Notes: generated from the letters alone by a model not told the origin. A DNA stretch of 64,000 bases from Liolophura sinensis (GCF_032854445.1 NC_088299.1:13013608-13077607); one strand, 5' to 3'; shown: positions 1-12,835, numbered from the stretch's first letter. Translations and numbers: made by a program.

Positions 1-2
1 AC

Positions 3-114
3 CTGCTACCAAGAACTCTGTTTTCCAGTCAAGCACAGGGTCATGACTCAGAACGGACTCCAAAGCGTCAAAGTCGCAACAATATATCTCAAGACGGTTT
101 CTCCAGTAACCGAA
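3..114 (-). pseudogene. Duplicate of GLYAT-like exon 3 at the window edge
   Basis: The bases repeat exon 3 of the GLYAT-like gene (6827-6938) essentially unchanged, with the same acceptor (gttgttacag) and the start of the same donor at the edge. It lies downstream of that gene's stop codon, so it is not part of its transcript as modelled. It may be exon 3 of a second tandem gene that continues left of the window, or a stranded duplicated exon. The reading frame is intact, so 'pseudogene' is a cautious label. Confidence 0.7.
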
Positions 115-342
115 CTGTAACAACGAAAAAACAGCATTCTAATGGCATCTGGTGTAAACTCATCGAACTGTGAGTATACATAGACGTGATCATTTGCAGG
201 ATCGTTATCCAGTCATATTGTCCATCTTTAAGCCATTTCACAGTATTAATAATTCAGTCCGACTAATAATGCTCTGCTTCAGACCCATGCCCTTGCCATA
301 AGACACAGTATTAACGATTGACAGTTTCAGTATTCTGTACAC

Positions 343-566
343 TATTTATCTATTTGATCGGTGTTTTATGCCATATTCAAGAATATTTCATTCTACGACG
401 ACGGCCAGCATTATGGTGGAAGGAAACAGGGAAGAATCCAGGGGAAATCCACGACCATCAGCAGGTTGGTGGCCGCATATGAAGCCAGTATGAGTTGGTC
501 TTGTACTCACAACGACTGCATTGGTGAGAGGCTGCTGGGTCATTCTGCTGTGCTGGCGCTCTAATA
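343..566 (-). mobile_element. SINE (tRNA-derived family 1), minus orientation
   Basis: Reverse complement shows the family tail (TGAAATATTCTTGAATATGG ... CACCGATCAAATAGATAAAT) preceded by a degraded body; the tRNA-like head is weak. It is duplicated at 7165-7386. Confidence 0.75.
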
Positions 567-801
567 CCCTCTGTCCTTTTCAGTATTCTCTGCTACTAAT
601 ACTAAGGGTGCCAATAACAATGATTTGCTTGAGGTTTACGTCCATATCAAAAGACAAGAACACAACACACGCACAAAATTATGTCGTTACAATGCAAAGC
701 GCATCGCATATATTGAATGTATTGAAAGAAAGGGCTGTGAATAACTGGTAAACATATATATTTTGTTTTAACTGATTTATCTATTTTTTATTTCACTGCA
801 G

Positions 802-840
802 TTCTGCAGATTGGAATTCGTTCTGAGTCATAACCCTGTG
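802..840 (+). pseudogene. Inverted, partly deleted remnant of GLYAT-like exon 3 (copy A)
   Basis: On the plus strand, 811-840 reads almost the same as the minus-strand exon 3 segment coding for LESVLSHDPV, here LEFVLSHNPV. It still follows a cactgcag acceptor-like sequence, but about 45 bases between the acceptor and the match are missing. The next bases no longer resemble exon 3. It looks like an inverted copy of the exon that decayed inside the intron and was then carried along in the later direct duplication. Confidence 0.6.
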
Positions 841-1479
841 GATGCAGCAACACCGCTCTTTTGCTTAAAATTGTCCGGATTAATACCGTTTTGCACGGAA
901 AGTTGCTTTCAAGAAACTAATGGAAGATGGTAAACTTTATAACAAAATTTTTCTGCGATCTACTTTCTGTGAGACAACTTTGGTTCAGCTGTACCCGTGA
1001 TTGAAATGTTAACTTGCTGAGTGGCCGCCATTTTCCAGCCATCAGTTTGACGAGGTGAGAGTGCGCAACAAATTATGGAACGTGTGAAAGCTTATACAAA
1101 GATCAACATGTGAGTGAGTACGAATCATGTCATACATTTTCACTAGGCTTGGTAGGATGAACAACAATAGTTTTGGCGTGTGTACTTTGAGCAGTTATGT
1201 AATGTTTATGTGTACTCGAACAGCTGATCGATCGTGTACGAACGCACATTCTGTTAGGGACTTGTGTAACTAAACCAGAATTTGCTCTCCAGGTTCTTGA
1301 AATCGAAGAGACAGAGCACAATTTAGAAATGAAAGCTTTTCAAACCTCTTATTACTGTAGAAACATATAGTTGTTAAATTGCTTGTTCCTCTTATTCCAT
1401 TTGCGTGTATTCTTTCTATTGACTTAAATTTTTCAATAACACTTTATGCCAGAAAGTGAATTATAAAAATACAGCCACT

Positions 1480-2300
1480 TCTCCAGACATCTTGAAATCG
1501 AAGAGACAGAAGAGAGTTTCGAAATGAAAGCTTTTCAAGCCACATTTTCCCTGTTAAATTGATCTTTCGTCGTTTAACATTAACACTTTGCTATGGCAAC
1601 TTTGACATCTCCTTGAGTGGTGTCACTGCTTGACACCAGAGCCTGTAGTTTCAAAAACATAGTTTATATATAGTTAATATGCAGTAATTTTAGATGATTG
1701 TGTTAAGATTGCAGGATGGTTTTCTTTGGGATCAGAAAAAAAGACACATCTCGATGATATAAAACAAATTTTTCAGGGAAGAGAAAAAGCAGACGTGGTT
1801 TATTTTAGAACCACAGATCAGGTGGGGGCAAATTTCGACACGGAAGTGTAGGTTGGAGTGGACTATTTTAGAATAGATTCCAGATCTTCGGGATTGACCG
1901 AATTCCAGTCACCATTTATGTGCGGACAATGTTTTAACTGGGAGAGGATACATCTACAGATGTTCAGCAACGCGTCTCTGCTGTTTGCTGTGTCACATCA
2001 TCTGAAAGTAGGCGTGGTTTCAGTTGAGCTTTCCTGTCTATCCTGACTCTCTCGTTGTGACATGTATAAAGCGCCATGACTTTTAACATCAAAAGTAGAG
2101 CCTGCAATAAACCCTTCAGGGGATTCCCCGGTCAGATCACTATGAGAATCAGCACACCAAAATTCGCAGCATAATCAGAAGAGTAACATGTTGCCAAAGG
2201 CTCTAACAACTGCTGATTGTCTAATAGTGAAGGCTCTAAGTGGTATTCATATTTACACTATGTTTTAGTCTTTCAAACGCTCAAACAAAAAGTGCACTTG
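1480..2300. repeat. Diverged long repeat X, copy 1
   Basis: Most of this interval matches 5030-5900 in direct orientation with substitutions and indels: the ttgaaatcgaagagac start, a tttatatatagttaatatgc block, an agacacatctcgatg block and a caggggattc-ccggtcag block. No coding domain was recognised. The start block also occurs a third time near 1293, so the region has its own small tandem structure. It may be an unknown mobile element or part of an older duplication. Confidence 0.75.
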
Positions 2301-2612
2301 TCCGATTCCTACAAGTAATGCTAAACTTTGCACTGCCCATTGTATCTAAAGGTCTGACTAAAGCAAACTTTGGCGGTAAGTGCAGGTAACTACCATCAGT
2401 GGAATGCCTGTAAATTAGATATAAGGCAGCTACAGAAAAACACAACCACCTTTAGTGGTATGGGCGTAATTTAACATTGTATGGCATAACAAAAAAGTAT
2501 TATATGAAATGTAACTGGCATCATCAGCCACACAACTCTCAGAAATATCTATGTTTCTAGCAAAGATATTAAATGGCTATGTTTACGACTATTATAGACA
2601 GGCATATGATTT

Positions 2613-2927
2613 TCATTTATTTCACTGGTGTTTTATGCCGTACTCATGAATATTTCACTTATACGACGGCGACAAGCATTATGGTGGAAGGAAACCAGGC
2701 AGTGCCCGAAGAAATCCACGACTATCCGTACGTTGGTGGCAGACCGTCCCACGCACGGCCGGAAAGAAAGGCGGCATGACCTGAACTTGAATTCACAGCG
2801 CCCGCTTTTTTGTGGAAGGCTTCTGAGTGACAGGTATATGCATTGGCTGTAAACGATTAAGATGTCGCTAATATGAAATATTCTTGAGTGCGGCGTAAAA
2901 CACCAATCAAATAAATAAATAAACAAA
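2613..2927. mobile_element. Two SINE family-1 fragments in tail-out arrangement
   Basis: 2613-2830 is a minus-oriented copy (tail first) with a decayed head. 2862-2927 is a plus-oriented tail ending in aataaataaataaac. They are close to the 3' end of the GLYAT-like gene. Confidence 0.7.
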
Positions 2928-2983
2928 TGCGTATGTCTCAAATAACGTCACACCGACTCTTTTTTCTGGACCTGAAACAAGTA

Positions 2984-2989
2984 TTTATT
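2984..2989 (-). terminator. Polyadenylation signal AATAAA for the GLYAT-like gene
   Basis: The minus strand reads AATAAA about 154 nt downstream of the stop codon. It is the first canonical hexamer after the stop. Confidence 0.5.
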
Positions 2990-3142
2990 AACTGAAAAAG
3001 ATATGGAAAACAAACTATAATGCTGTACCGCTTCTTCAGAAATCTCACAAAAAGGTTGTGTGTACAAAAGGTAAATTCGACGTTTTGGGGATATGAAATT
3101 AAAATTGTTGATCTAATACTTAACATGTCTAATGGGATGTTT

Positions 3143-6100
3143 TTAAACCCTAAAATTCAAGCATGAGCTTTCTGATGATATTGGTTTGAATAAGAACCAA
3201 TACAGTAATTTATTAACACGCCGGAAACCAAGCTTCTCGTACATTGCTAGAGCTCGTTCGTTGTTGGTGGCGACGACAAGATACGGTGTCTGTTTCGGGG
3301 CTTTCTGTTCAATTTTCTTGATCATTTCTGTTGTTACTAGCTTTCCGAGGCCTTTTCCGCGGTATTCCGGCTGCACATATAGGAGAGCGAGTGCCCAGTA
3401 ATAATACAGCAGGCAGTAAGCTATCGGAATACCATCGGCTGTGTAAACTGCAACTGACGGCATATTGTTGATGAGTGCCCGGATGTATCGCTCACACAGA
3501 GGCCCGCCATCAGGCTCCCAGATTTGGCTTAGGGAAGTGGAAAGACAGGAATCCACGGTACCCACACGGTAGTCTGATGGCAATGGCCTATCTGGGATGC
3601 CACTGTGAAGAAAAAAATATAGCAGTGGAACTGCAGCCATCCTGAAACCTGCATGTTCCAAGTAGGTGTAAATGACAGAAAATAAACAGGCATGACTGAG
3701 TTCCTTTGGAGGGTCAAGGATATTACGCATGGAATAGCTATCCAAATTCAGCTTATTAATGTTCAAATCAATGTGATTATTAATTTTTAAAAAGCCAAAA
3801 AACAAAAGAAGGTGCGAAACTCCATGGATATCCTTTTAACAAGCCCGTTGATATAACGATGACAAGATCGCTGATATTTATGCAAATTAAGCTTACAATA
3901 TGCAAATTAATATAAGGATAGACCTGAAAAGTTGAAAGGGTTTTACCATGGCTTTGTTCTGTTTCTTCCCACCATAAGGCTACCTGCTGTCATATAAGTG
4001 ACAATATTGTTGAATTCAGCGTAAAACCCCAATGAAATAAATGAATGAATAAATATAATAATGAATGAAGGAATAAAACTAAACAATGGTGAGCAAGTCA
4101 TGTACAATAATGTAAAATACATTACAAATCATACACAGAATTACAAACCATATTGGCAGGGGTAGATAGAATTCCAACTCACATTAAGGTATCACGTGTT
4201 GATTTCGGTAAGTAATATATATACAGCTCAGTATCGAAAGGTACCACAGTTCCAACATGCTTCTTCCTTACTACTTTAGCTACTGTCTTCATACATTCTT
4301 TCGATACACCTGGAAGTAATAAAAAAGAATCGACATTCAATAAGTATAGATAAATGGTTTACACTCGAGTCAAAAGTTTCGGACAAATTAAAGTGTACAC
4401 GTATGATGAGTGAGTGCTTAGGGTTTAACGTTGCACTTGACAATTTTTCAGTCATATGACGACGACTACATCTATGACGATGAAGGAATCGTTAGAGTGC
4501 ATGTAATGTGACTCCTTGTTGCAGGACAGATTTCCACCCCTATTTTATCTAGTGCTGCTTCACTGAGACGCCTCACCGAAGGTAAGTAAGCTGCCCGCCT
4601 AAGACACTGTACTAATAGGAGTCAACCAGTCTTTGCCCTATCCCTTCATGCTGAACGCCAAGAGAGGAAGTTACAACTTCCTCTTTAAGGTCCTACGTGT
4701 GACACGACCCGGGATTGACTCTGGATCTACCGTGCTATCGGGGCCGGTTCATTTTAGATATAAAGCAGCTGAGTTAAGCTAATATGTTTCCTTGTTAAAT
4801 CTCTTCTGGATTCAGTAAGGATAACACGGGGGTTTCCGTGGCCGAAGGATTCAGGTTATCAATAAAATTAGTGTACGATGGCAACATATGTAACTAATTG
4901 GCTCTGTCGTTTATCACCCGATGTGGTGTTTATTTGTTTACGCACAGAAAAAAAAGACAGATAATTAAAAGACCTTTCTGTAAGCGCCGTTATCTCTTTA
5001 TACAAGACAGTGAATATTAAAAAATACAGCCACTTCTCCAGATTTCTTGAAATCGAAGAGACGAAATGAAAGTTTTTCAAACCGCCTATCAATGTAGAAA
5101 CATAAAATCACATTTTCTCTGTTAAATTGATCTTTCGTCGTTTAACATTAACATTTTGCTATGGCGACTTTGATATATCCTTGAGTGGTGTCACTGCTTG
5201 ATATCAGAGCCTGTAGTTTCAAAAATATAGTTTATATATAGTTAATATGCAGTAATTTTAGGCCAAGATGATTGTGTTAAGATTGCAGAATGATTTTCTT
5301 TGGGATCAGAAAAAAAGACACATCTCGATGTTATAAAACAAAATTTCCAGGGAAGAAAAAAAGGACACGTAGTTTATCTTGGCTCTATATTTCCCCATTC
5401 CACATCTCATGCGGGGGCAAACTTCTACACGGAAGTGTGGGTTGGAGCGGACTACTTTAGGATAGACTGAAGATCTTCCGGATTAAGCCAATTTCAGTAG
5501 AAGCCATAAATGTGTCGACAATGTCCTGACTTGGCAGAGGATACATCTACAAATGTTCAGCAACCCGTCTCTGCTGTAGCTGTGTCAGATCATCTCAAAC
5601 TAGGCGTGGTGTCATGTGATCTTTCCTATCTATTCTGACTCATCGCGACATGCATAAAGCGCCATGACTTTTAATAATCAACAAATAGCGCGTGTAATAA
5701 AACCATTCAGGGGATTCTCCGGTCAGGCCACCATCAGAATCAGCAAACCAAAACTTGCAGCACAGTGAGAATAGTAGAATTTGGCTTAAGGCTCCAACAA
5801 CTGCCGATTGTCTCATAGTGACGGTACCAAGTGGGTTTCATATTTACAAAATGTTTTACCCTTTCAAGCGCTCAAAAACTACACTTAAGGGTTTGGCTAA
5901 AGCAGACTGTCTCGGTAAATACATTGAACTACCAGTCATGGTATGCGCGTAATTAAAAATGATAAGGCATCTACAAAATTCAGAATCATAGGAAATGACA
6001 TCAACATCATCGGACATACAACTCAAGACTGTATCAAATGATATCAACTTCCAGAAGAGCTCTGTACAAATATCCATTATACAGTACACCTTTGTGAACA

Positions 6101-8736
6101 ACGTAAACATAAGAAAGGTTCTGTGACGCATTCGACATTCGACAAATGTCATTGCTGTCTACTAACACAATTTTCAGAGGCGTGTCTCATGATCGTGGAT
6201 TCATCTTTTGGTTGTCTTTCCTTTACACATTTCGCGATTTTTTTTATCCTCATTCACGATACCAAGTACACTAAGTGTATAATCGACGATAAGCTCCATA
6301 GGACAAACTGATTCCTTTTCGTCGGAACTTTTATGAGCGCATTTAATGGCACCTAATTTAAAAAACAAGGATGACCTTAATACTTACAGTCAGTAACGTA
6401 CCAGTCGACGTGCTGAGACGGTTGAGGATTAGAGTGTCCACATAGCGGAGACATAAGTTCGCGCTCGACATGCGTCATGTCAAAGGAGTTAGCAATTAAT
6501 AATCTGGGCACCGCTTAGCTTCGTGCACTGATGCATAGCACAAGCTCATGCACAGATGACCGATCTGATCAAAGTGTTTTCTCAGGGTAAAACGTTTAGT
6601 CTGGTGTCTCGGGCGTGATGTCTGTCCGCATTGGTACCGGACTCCGACACATAGACACGTGGTCATGATATCGTTATGCTTTGAGTCCGAATAATGTTGA
6701 ATGCAAAACTAAGTCAAATACTCAAACAAGCATGTCAATAAAATGGAAACGAAAAAGAAACTTGGACAGCGGAAATAATTGTACGGTATGCGACTGTTAC
6801 AAAAAATGGTAATAAATACAATTTACCTGCTACCAAGAACTCTGTTTTCCAGTCAAGCACAGGGTCATGACTCAGAACGGACTCCAAAGCGTCAAAGTCG
6901 CAACAATATATCTCAAGACGGTTTCTCCAGTAACCGAACTGTAACAACGAAAAAACAGCATTCTAATGGCATCTGGTGTAAACTCATCGAACTGTGAGTA
7001 TACATAGACGTGATCATTTGCAGGATCGTTATCCAGTCATATTGTCCATCTTTAAGCCATTTCACAGTATTAATAATTCAGTCCGACTAATAATGCTCTG
7101 CTTCAGACCCATGCCCTTGCCATAAGACACAGTATTAACGATGACAGTTCAGTATTCTGTACACTATTTATCTATTTGATCGGTGTTTTATGCCATATTC
7201 AAGAATATTTCATTCTACGACGACGGCCAGCATTATGGTGGAAGGAAACAGGGAAGAATCCAGGGGAAATCCACGACCATCAGCAGGTTGGTGGCCGCAT
7301 ATGAAGCCAGTATGAGTTGGTCTTGTACTCACAACGACTGCATTGGTGAGAGGCTGCTGGGTCATTCTGCTGTGCTGGCGCGCTAATACCTCTGTCCTTT
7401 TCAGTATTCTCTGCTACTAATACTAAGGGTGCCAATAACAATGATTTGCTTGAGGTTTACGTCCATATCAAAAGACAAGAACACAACACACGCACAAAAT
7501 TATGTCGTTACAATGCAAAGCGCATCGCATATATTGAATGTATTGAAAGAAAGGGCTGTAAATAACTGGTAAACATATATATTTTGTTTTAACTGATTTA
7601 TCTATTTTTTATTTCACTGCAGTTCTGCAGATTGGAATTCGTTCTGAGTCATAACCCTGTGGATGCAGCCAACACCGCTCTTTTGCTTAAAATTGTCCGG
7701 ATTAATACCGTTTTGCACGGAAAGTTGCTTTCAAGAAACTAATGGAAGATGGTAAACTTTATAACAAAATTTTTCTGCGATCTACTTTCTGTGAGACAAC
7801 TTTGGTTCAGCTGTACCCGTGATTGAAATGTTAACTTGCTGAGTGGCCGCCATTTTCCAGCCATCAGTTTGACGAGGTGAGAGTGCGCAACAAATTATGG
7901 AACGTGTGAAAGCTTATACAAAGATCAACATGTGAGTGAGTACGAATCATGTCATACATTTTCACTAGGCTTGGTAGGATGAACAACAATAGTTTTGGCG
8001 TGTGTACTTTGAGCAGTTATGTAATGTTTATGTGTACTCGAACAGCTGATCGATCGTGTACGAACGCACATGGCCGCAGTTAGTGGTAAGATTCGCTCAC
8101 GGTAGACGATACCACATTTTGCAGCTTCAAATCGACAATGAAACGCTGTCTCACCCTGTACGTAATTTAGTTCTGAGACAATGGAACAGTGTTAATAGTT
8201 CTTTTAAGAGTTAAACACTGTACTGAGTTAGTAGTACAGACCGGATGGGGTTAGACACCATGGCAACTTTTGTCTAAAATTTTTGCACTGTATATGTTAC
8301 CTCTCTTGACTTGTGAGTACATATATAAGATAGAAATAAGAAAACTGTAAATGACTTTATTGTTTGTTGTGGTTGCCATTAACAATGATTACTGTCAGTC
8401 TACTAGAGATCAATGTGTGTTAAATAGTTAAAGTAACATGACGTTTGACTTTCCTTGCATGTGACATCTGCAGAATACATGATCATCAAGATTAAGGTTA
8501 AACCATTGGAATGGCCTACCGAGACATCCCTGCCAGGTTCTGTCAGTAACTGGTAGACACATTCGATGTGACATTGTGTTATATTGTAGTCATGCATCAC
8601 CATTATTTATAAGGACCTGTATGTAGTATATCACGGTATTTCCGGTGATATTTCTTCCTAACGTTTAAGTATATGCAAACAGCATTATGCATGTATGTAC
8701 AGGATGTTACATTTTTTTTTAATTTTCATGTTAGTC

Positions 8737-8773
<37 letters not shown>

Positions 8774-11700
8774 TTTATCCTAACTCACTGACATGCCGCT
8801 ATGATGCCATGCCACAAAGAACCACCACATTAGGTAATGATGGTATAGCTGAGAAGGGGCCTCTGTGGCTCAGTTGGTTAGCGTGAGTCTCCCACCAATG
8901 CGGTCGCTGTGAGTTCAAGTCCAGCTCATGCTGGCTTCCTCTCCGGCCTTACGTGGTAAAGTCTCTCACAACCTGCGGATGGTCGTGGGTTACCCCCGGG
9001 CTGTGCCCGGTTTCCTCCCACCATTATGCTGGCCGCCGTCATATAAGTGAAATATTCTTCAGTACGGCGTGAAACACCAATCAAATAAATAAATAAATAT
9101 AGCTGAGAAAATAGAGCTGACCATTTACATGCTTTTAGTCAGTCAGGTGTTTTACTGAGGTCAAAATATTGATTCGAGAGATAACTCATTTTAATTGCCA
9201 ATAGCTCCAAGTTACTCACGTTATATTGATTTTTCACTTTGACATTTTATTTTCTAAAAAAACGGTTGTTGTTTCAAGTTAAGTTCGCAGTTCGTACAAA
9301 GCTGAACTCGTATTTTAACGTTTCATGTCGGTTTCAGGAAAGTCTAGTAAAAGTGAATGAACTTTGTCAGAGGCACATTTCCACAAAACGTCTTGTTTTT
9401 ATTACGTCGATCTGCTATTGTTCATTCAACCAAATATGGAAAGCAAATTGACAGAAAGCGGCAATACTACTTTATTTGAAATCCTTAATCGCTCAGTGTC
9501 ATATCAGTTAACGATTAACACTAAGAGAAGTGTATCGATCAAAATGAAATGTACGAAAACGTCTTCATTAATTAGAGAAACCTCCCCTAGCGGTGACAAA
9601 GGTATCGGCGGGAGTGGGACAGCAGCGTGCTGTGTCGGATCACATGACGTGGTTTAACATGTATTAGATACAATGGAGACTGGAAATCGCGATCGGTATT
9701 CACAATAGACAAGTGTCGGTTTGTTCAATAAAAACAGCATGGGTTGTAAATGGAGACAAAAGCAGGCCAAGCGGCACGGTTGGTACTGACAAGACGTCGG
9801 TTAGTGTTGGTGTTGGCAAGTTTTACTGTAGTACAAGACAGTCCGGCTGCAAAGAGAGTGACTATTTGGGGAAGTGGGCAAACAAGGTTTCTGAAAGCAC
9901 TATAAAATTGGTGCGAATACAAAGTCAACTTTTATATTTATTTATTTGATTGGTGTTTTACGCCGTACTCAAGAATATTTGACTTGTACAACGGCTGCCA
10001 GTACTGATGTGGGAGGAAACCAGGCAGAGCCATAGGAAACCCCCCAATCATCCGCACGTTTCTAGCAGACCTTTTCACGTACGGTCGGAGAGAAAATCAG
10101 CATGAGCTAGCCTCAATCTCACAGCGACCGCATTGGTTCGAGGCTCCTGGGTCATTGCTCACCCCCTTGGGCACGGGAAGTGGTGGTGGTGGTGGGGGGG
10201 GGGATTGACTTTTATAAATCGTATATATATTTATATATATTTTTTGCCGCGCAACGAAGAACTTGAATTATTTATTCATCAATAAAGCAAGAGCTACGGT
10301 GCTTCGAGAGGTATATATGAATGTGTCAGGACTGTGACGTAAAACCAGCCAGCCCATGGCGCCTCTAGAGATTGGTAAGTTACACTGAGTGGATACAAGC
10401 TTAAAGAAAAACTCCAAAGGGTTGTTACATATAACATTGCATATGGTTGATAATTGAACGCCACTATTTTAGCTACAATGAATTCATTTTAAGCCACCAG
10501 GCATATTGTGGCTTTAATTGGCTGAATGTTCTATATTTTATGAAAACATCATTTTGGCCACTCAATGAAGATGAAAGAATATTAACAGAGAGAAAGAATA
10601 GTGGATGTAATCGATTGCAATGTTGGGAGATAATATGGAATTCGCTGTGTGAAATAATGTCATGAATCGATTTACGCTAAGGTCTCCATGCGTATCAAAG
10701 GTTTGTATTAAAACAAATTGTATCTTGTCGAATAATCTTCCTTGACGTCACGCGTGGCAATGCGTTCTAGGCGTATAAACTGAGCTTATGCAGTTTAATG
10801 TTATAAATTAGAAAAAGTGTTCCAATTTGATTTTCTTTACAAGAATATGGACTTCCAACATATCCATGTGTAAAGCTTGTGTTGTTACGTGTCACTGACT
10901 TGGTAGCGAGAATGACTGATTTTACAGAAAACTGAATATAGGCAACTTTTTGAAAGAATTTGAATATAATTATAGCATCCTCGAGACTTAGGCCCCTTGA
11001 ATTGTTTTCATGTTATTATTTATTTAATATTATGCCATCACAGGATTTTAAATCATTCTAGACCGGTGACGTCTCATAAACTGCAATTAACTTTACTACA
11101 TTTTTTACCTAATTCTGCACAGGCCATGGTGCTATGGAACGTGCAGTTTGAACCTATATACATGCATAGTTAGAATAAAACCCTACCGGAGGGAAATTGA
11201 TAAGAGGACATATTTCACCGGTTGCGTCTGGCCATTTGCAAACTATCACACTGCCCATAATGCTCTGGTGGTACTCTGTATGCTGTAAATCTTTTGTAAG
11301 TCTTCACATGGATACCCTAAAAAAATTCTTCTGTGTGTTCTTGAGATCCTGCACTTTATTGGAAGACATGTAATAAGGAATTTAAAAATTCTGATTCAAA
11401 GCGAATGTACCTTGGCATTATGACTATCCACCACGCAGACCACAGCCCGGACTTCCGGCCAGTCATCCACCCAGATTTTCTGTCCGTCACACCAACCACC
11501 CAGGACACTACGGATGTTTGACTGTACCTGTGACATGTCAAGAACCATGGAAATCCACAATCAGCCACATTCAAGGCCTGGTCAATCTTGCACAAAGACA
11601 ATGTAGCTACAATCGACTGTAGGCCCTGTCACTGAGCTTACAATTTATTGTAAAAATAAGTTGCGTCGTTTGTACGAAGGCAATTGTCAATTTTGGAAGT

Positions 11701-12835
11701 TACAACCGCGATCGTAGGTCAAATATGACTCGTACATTAAGATAGCCTATGGACAACGTGCCAGTCAGTAGCTTTTCTGCCCTTCATTTTCGAAAGAGTT
11801 CAACATCATTATGATTCAGCAATTAACAACAACATATGGAAATGTTTTCGTAACATCTTTTTGAGACAATTAAATTGCACATCTTTGCAAAGCCGAAAAT
11901 ATCACACCAACAGTCTACCTAAGGTAATCATTTGTACTTAACGTTAATTACAACAATTTAACTTTACGTAAAATATTTACAACATGGTGGCCCCAACTGT
12001 AATCTGTGATTGTAGGCCTAAGTCCAGCTATCGTAGCTTACAATCCCTTTGCGCATGAATGTGTCGATTGTAAATTAGATCTACGATCGCGGTCTTTGTG
12101 ATTTACAATCAACTTAGGCTTACGATCCCTTTGTGCAAAGGGGCCCAGCATTCGGAAACAAATAACTTCACTACAGGACAACGGTGAGGTTGATAAGTTA
12201 AGGAAACGGGATAGACCCCGGAAGAAACGAGTACCAGTGTATATTACGACATTTGTGTTAAGTCCAAAATGGGACGGATTTGCTGATCCATAAATACCCT
12301 CACTAGCAAGCCAGGTAAAACAGTATTTTATGAAAACTTTTGTCAAGATAATATGGAAAATTCTGTAACCAAATATACTTATCATAATAATTATTGAAGC
12401 TCGGAGTGATTTTTCGTGTTGTTTGATCAGAACACTTAATAGCGTCTTTCATAATTTGTGGAGAACCAAATGCTTTCTTCCTGTCTGAGAGCGGGTAAGG
12501 GGAAATAACTCCGAAAGCCTAAATGTCAGCTCGTCCTTGAATCGGTCTTACAGTGACGGCATGGCCCTGGGGGAGGTAGACATCATCATCTATATTACAT
12601 AACAGTCCAAAAGAACATATCTTCTGCTGGAATGCTTGGGTGTATAGATCACATCTTTTGCTGGTGGCCTGAACACCGTGGCTTAAATTGACACATTCAC
12701 TTCACGTCCTATGCATGCACAGATCAAACACGTTCCGAAATATTTCAATGTACTTACCCTTATAGCTTCTGGTAAATACTGCTCGAGTTTATCCACAAGG
12801 ATAGACAGTTCATCGCCGTGTACTTGAAGGGGCAT
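3143..12835 (-). CDS. Glycine N-acyltransferase-like protein (GLYAT/GNAT family), 5 exons, complete
   Basis: Hand model: exons 12758-12835, 11411-11527, 6827-6938, 4183-4309, 3143-3602, all with GT-AG borders and matching phases; 894 nt, 297 aa, close to the length of vertebrate GLYAT-like enzymes. The start MPLQVHGDEL fits the family N terminus. Exon 2 carries VDDWPEV (residues 46-52), like the VDSWPDF block of the Gly_acyl_tr_N domain; exon 3 carries VLDWKTEF, like the NWKQ block. The last exon holds the GNAT fold: LYVQPEYRGKGLG with the acetyl/acyl-CoA loop RGKGLG (226-231) and NNERALAMYEKLGF (258-271). Family role: transfer of an acyl group from acyl-CoA to glycine or another amine, often mitochondrial in vertebrates; the substrate here cannot be told. 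Introns are long (1.2, 4.5, 2.5 and 0.6 kb) and full of repeats. Exon 3 has a near-identical copy at 3-114. An alternative start in an unseen upstream exon is possible because the frame stays open upstream of the ATG. Confidence 0.88.
3963..4052 (+). mobile_element. SINE family-1 tail fragment
   Basis: Only the last part of the body and the tail are recognisable (cccaccataaggct ... gcgtaaaaccccaatgaaat). It sits in the last intron of the GLYAT-like gene. Confidence 0.6.
4405..4755 (-). mobile_element. SINE family 2, minus orientation
   Basis: Matches 15665-16025 over its length: gagtgagtgctt, caatttttcagtcatatgac, ttttatctagtgctgcttca and gagaggaagttacaacttcc blocks. In the better-preserved copy the minus strand begins with a tRNA-like head, so the element runs on the minus strand. 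It is in the GLYAT-like intron 4. Confidence 0.75.
5030..5900. repeat. Diverged long repeat X, copy 2
   Basis: Partner of 1480-2300, about 3.57 kb apart. It lies in the intron between exons 3 and 4 of the GLYAT-like gene. It is clearly older than the exon-3 duplication because many substitutions separate the copies. Confidence 0.75.
7165..7388 (-). mobile_element. SINE (family 1), minus orientation, duplicated copy
   Basis: Same insertion as at 343-566, carried by the segmental duplication rather than by a second transposition. Confidence 0.75.
7622..7661 (+). pseudogene. Inverted, partly deleted remnant of GLYAT-like exon 3 (copy B)
   Basis: Counterpart of 802-840 in duplication copy B. 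Here one extra C at about 7669 keeps a longer frame open (through a stop near 7742) than in copy A. I see no downstream donor that would make it a functional exon. Confidence 0.6.
8738..8775. repeat. (TTA)n microsatellite
   Basis: Uninterrupted run of about twelve TTA/ATT units, shortly 5' of a SINE. Confidence 0.95.
8857..9102 (+). mobile_element. SINE family 1, near full length
   Basis: Head with A box TGGCTCAGTTGG and B-box-like GAGTTCAAGTCC, then the conserved body (ctccggcc, acccccgggctgtgcccgg, ccaccattatgctggccgcc) and tail gtacggcgtgaaacaccaat with aataaataaat. It is in intron 2 of the GLYAT-like gene. Confidence 0.9.
9934..10162 (-). mobile_element. SINE family 1, minus orientation
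   Basis: Reads tail to head on the plus strand: tatttatttgattggtgttt, cggctgccag, then a head remnant with cacagcgaccgcattggttc. A short poly(G) tract follows near 10194-10203. Confidence 0.8.

Larger units (their letters stand above)
1..1249. repeat. Segmental duplication, copy A (exon 3 plus intron)
   Basis: This stretch is nearly identical to 6825-8071, with only scattered single-base changes and small indels (for example near 325 versus 7140, 555 versus 7380, 848 versus 7668). It includes exon 3, a SINE copy and an inverted exon-3 remnant. The match ends abruptly after acgaacgcacat. Confidence 0.92.
6825..8071. repeat. Segmental duplication, copy B (exon 3 plus intron)
   Basis: Partner of 1-1249 in direct orientation, about 6.82 kb apart. 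This copy contains the exon 3 used in the GLYAT-like model. After 8071 the two copies diverge at once, which marks a sharp duplication junction. Confidence 0.92.

Noticed and set aside
8857-8935. tRNA gene at the head of a SINE
   Set aside because: A and B boxes are present but the cloverleaf does not close and the sequence continues into the repeated SINE body.
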